Origin: Paralimibaculum aggregatum
GTDB lineage: Bacteria > Pseudomonadota > Alphaproteobacteria > Rhodobacterales > Rhodobacteraceae
Direction: 5' to 3'
NCBI RefSeq assembly: GCF_030270585.1
Contig: NZ_BSYI01000032.1
Location: forward strand, 1-57,234
DNA length: 57,234 nucleotides
In this document: positions 57,191-57,234 of the stretch, piece after piece
Numbering within the stretch: the stretch's first letter is position 1
How the letters are laid out: the number at the start of each line of letters is the position of its first letter
Notes under the pieces: generated by a model
Databases searched by the model: none
What the model was told of the DNA's origin: nothing
Seen by the model: the letters and a program-made list of their open reading frames with translations, nothing else
Made by a program: the position numbers and the translations under genes

Positions 57191-57234
57191 CGCGGGGGGC
57201 GAGGGCCGGCATGACCGGCATGGCCGGGTGCCCG

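Overview
The window is very GC-rich chromosomal DNA from an alphaproteobacterium, most likely of the Rhodobacterales (Paracoccaceae/Roseobacter) type. The evidence is the company of families: an FDH3-type formate dehydrogenase locus with DUF3305/DUF3306 partners, DUF6494/Mrp/DUF6505 genes, an ELM1-like protein, a DUF1328 membrane peptide, a fused carnitine dehydrogenase-thioesterase and topoisomerase IV genes. I see no rRNA, tRNA, CRISPR array, transposase, integrase or prophage gene. It reads as ordinary chromosome with one well-developed metabolic locus and one unusual envelope protein.

Layout. 1-5319: the end of a coiled-coil OmpA-domain protein, an HSL-type hydrolase, an outer-membrane protein, a DUF4864 protein and a TrmA/RlmD-type RNA methyltransferase. 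5320-5826 holds no convincing gene. 5827-20412 is the formate dehydrogenase region. On the minus strand lie DUF6494, Mrp, a biotin/lipoate-ligase-like protein and DUF6505 (four genes linked by ATGA overlaps), then a lipoprotein and a 667-residue multi-[4Fe-4S] protein. On the plus strand lie DUF3305, DUF3306, a TorD chaperone, a 60-residue TAT peptide, the catalytic subunit, the four-cluster beta subunit, the cytochrome b gamma subunit, a WD40-cytochrome c fusion and a 43-residue peptide. The genes make a coherent picture: a periplasmic Mo/W-bis-PGD enzyme, an Fe-S relay, a quinone-linked membrane anchor, and Fe-S and cofactor-insertion helpers. The molybdate importer modABC (50831-53405) would supply its metal.

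20450-31162: CobD, a YciA-type thioesterase, a TupA-like ATP-grasp protein, ParC, an AT-richer gap, TrxB, an OmpA-family protein, ELM1-like, Lrp/AsnC, DUF1328 and Der. 31230-35481 holds BamB and a YfgM-like protein in the classical yfgM-bamB-der order. Here the YfgM protein carries a C-terminal Pro/Glu/Ala-rich tail of about 750 residues built from 213-bp and 42-bp tandem repeats, the most unusual object in the window. 35609-46102: an alpha/beta hydrolase-OsmC fusion, an EamA transporter, a methyltransferase, ParE, a small membrane protein, a TetR regulator and two ABC half-exporters. 46500-50776: HemF, an SDR, a UspA (TTG start), a haloacid dehalogenase and a threonine dehydratase behind a long leader hairpin. 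53709-57190: a carnitine-to-betaine cassette (BKACE enzyme plus carnitine 3-dehydrogenase/thioesterase fusion) with two unrecognised small ORFs between.

Functional names rest on recognition of motifs by eye. No database search was run, so DUF assignments and promoter or operator calls are tentative.
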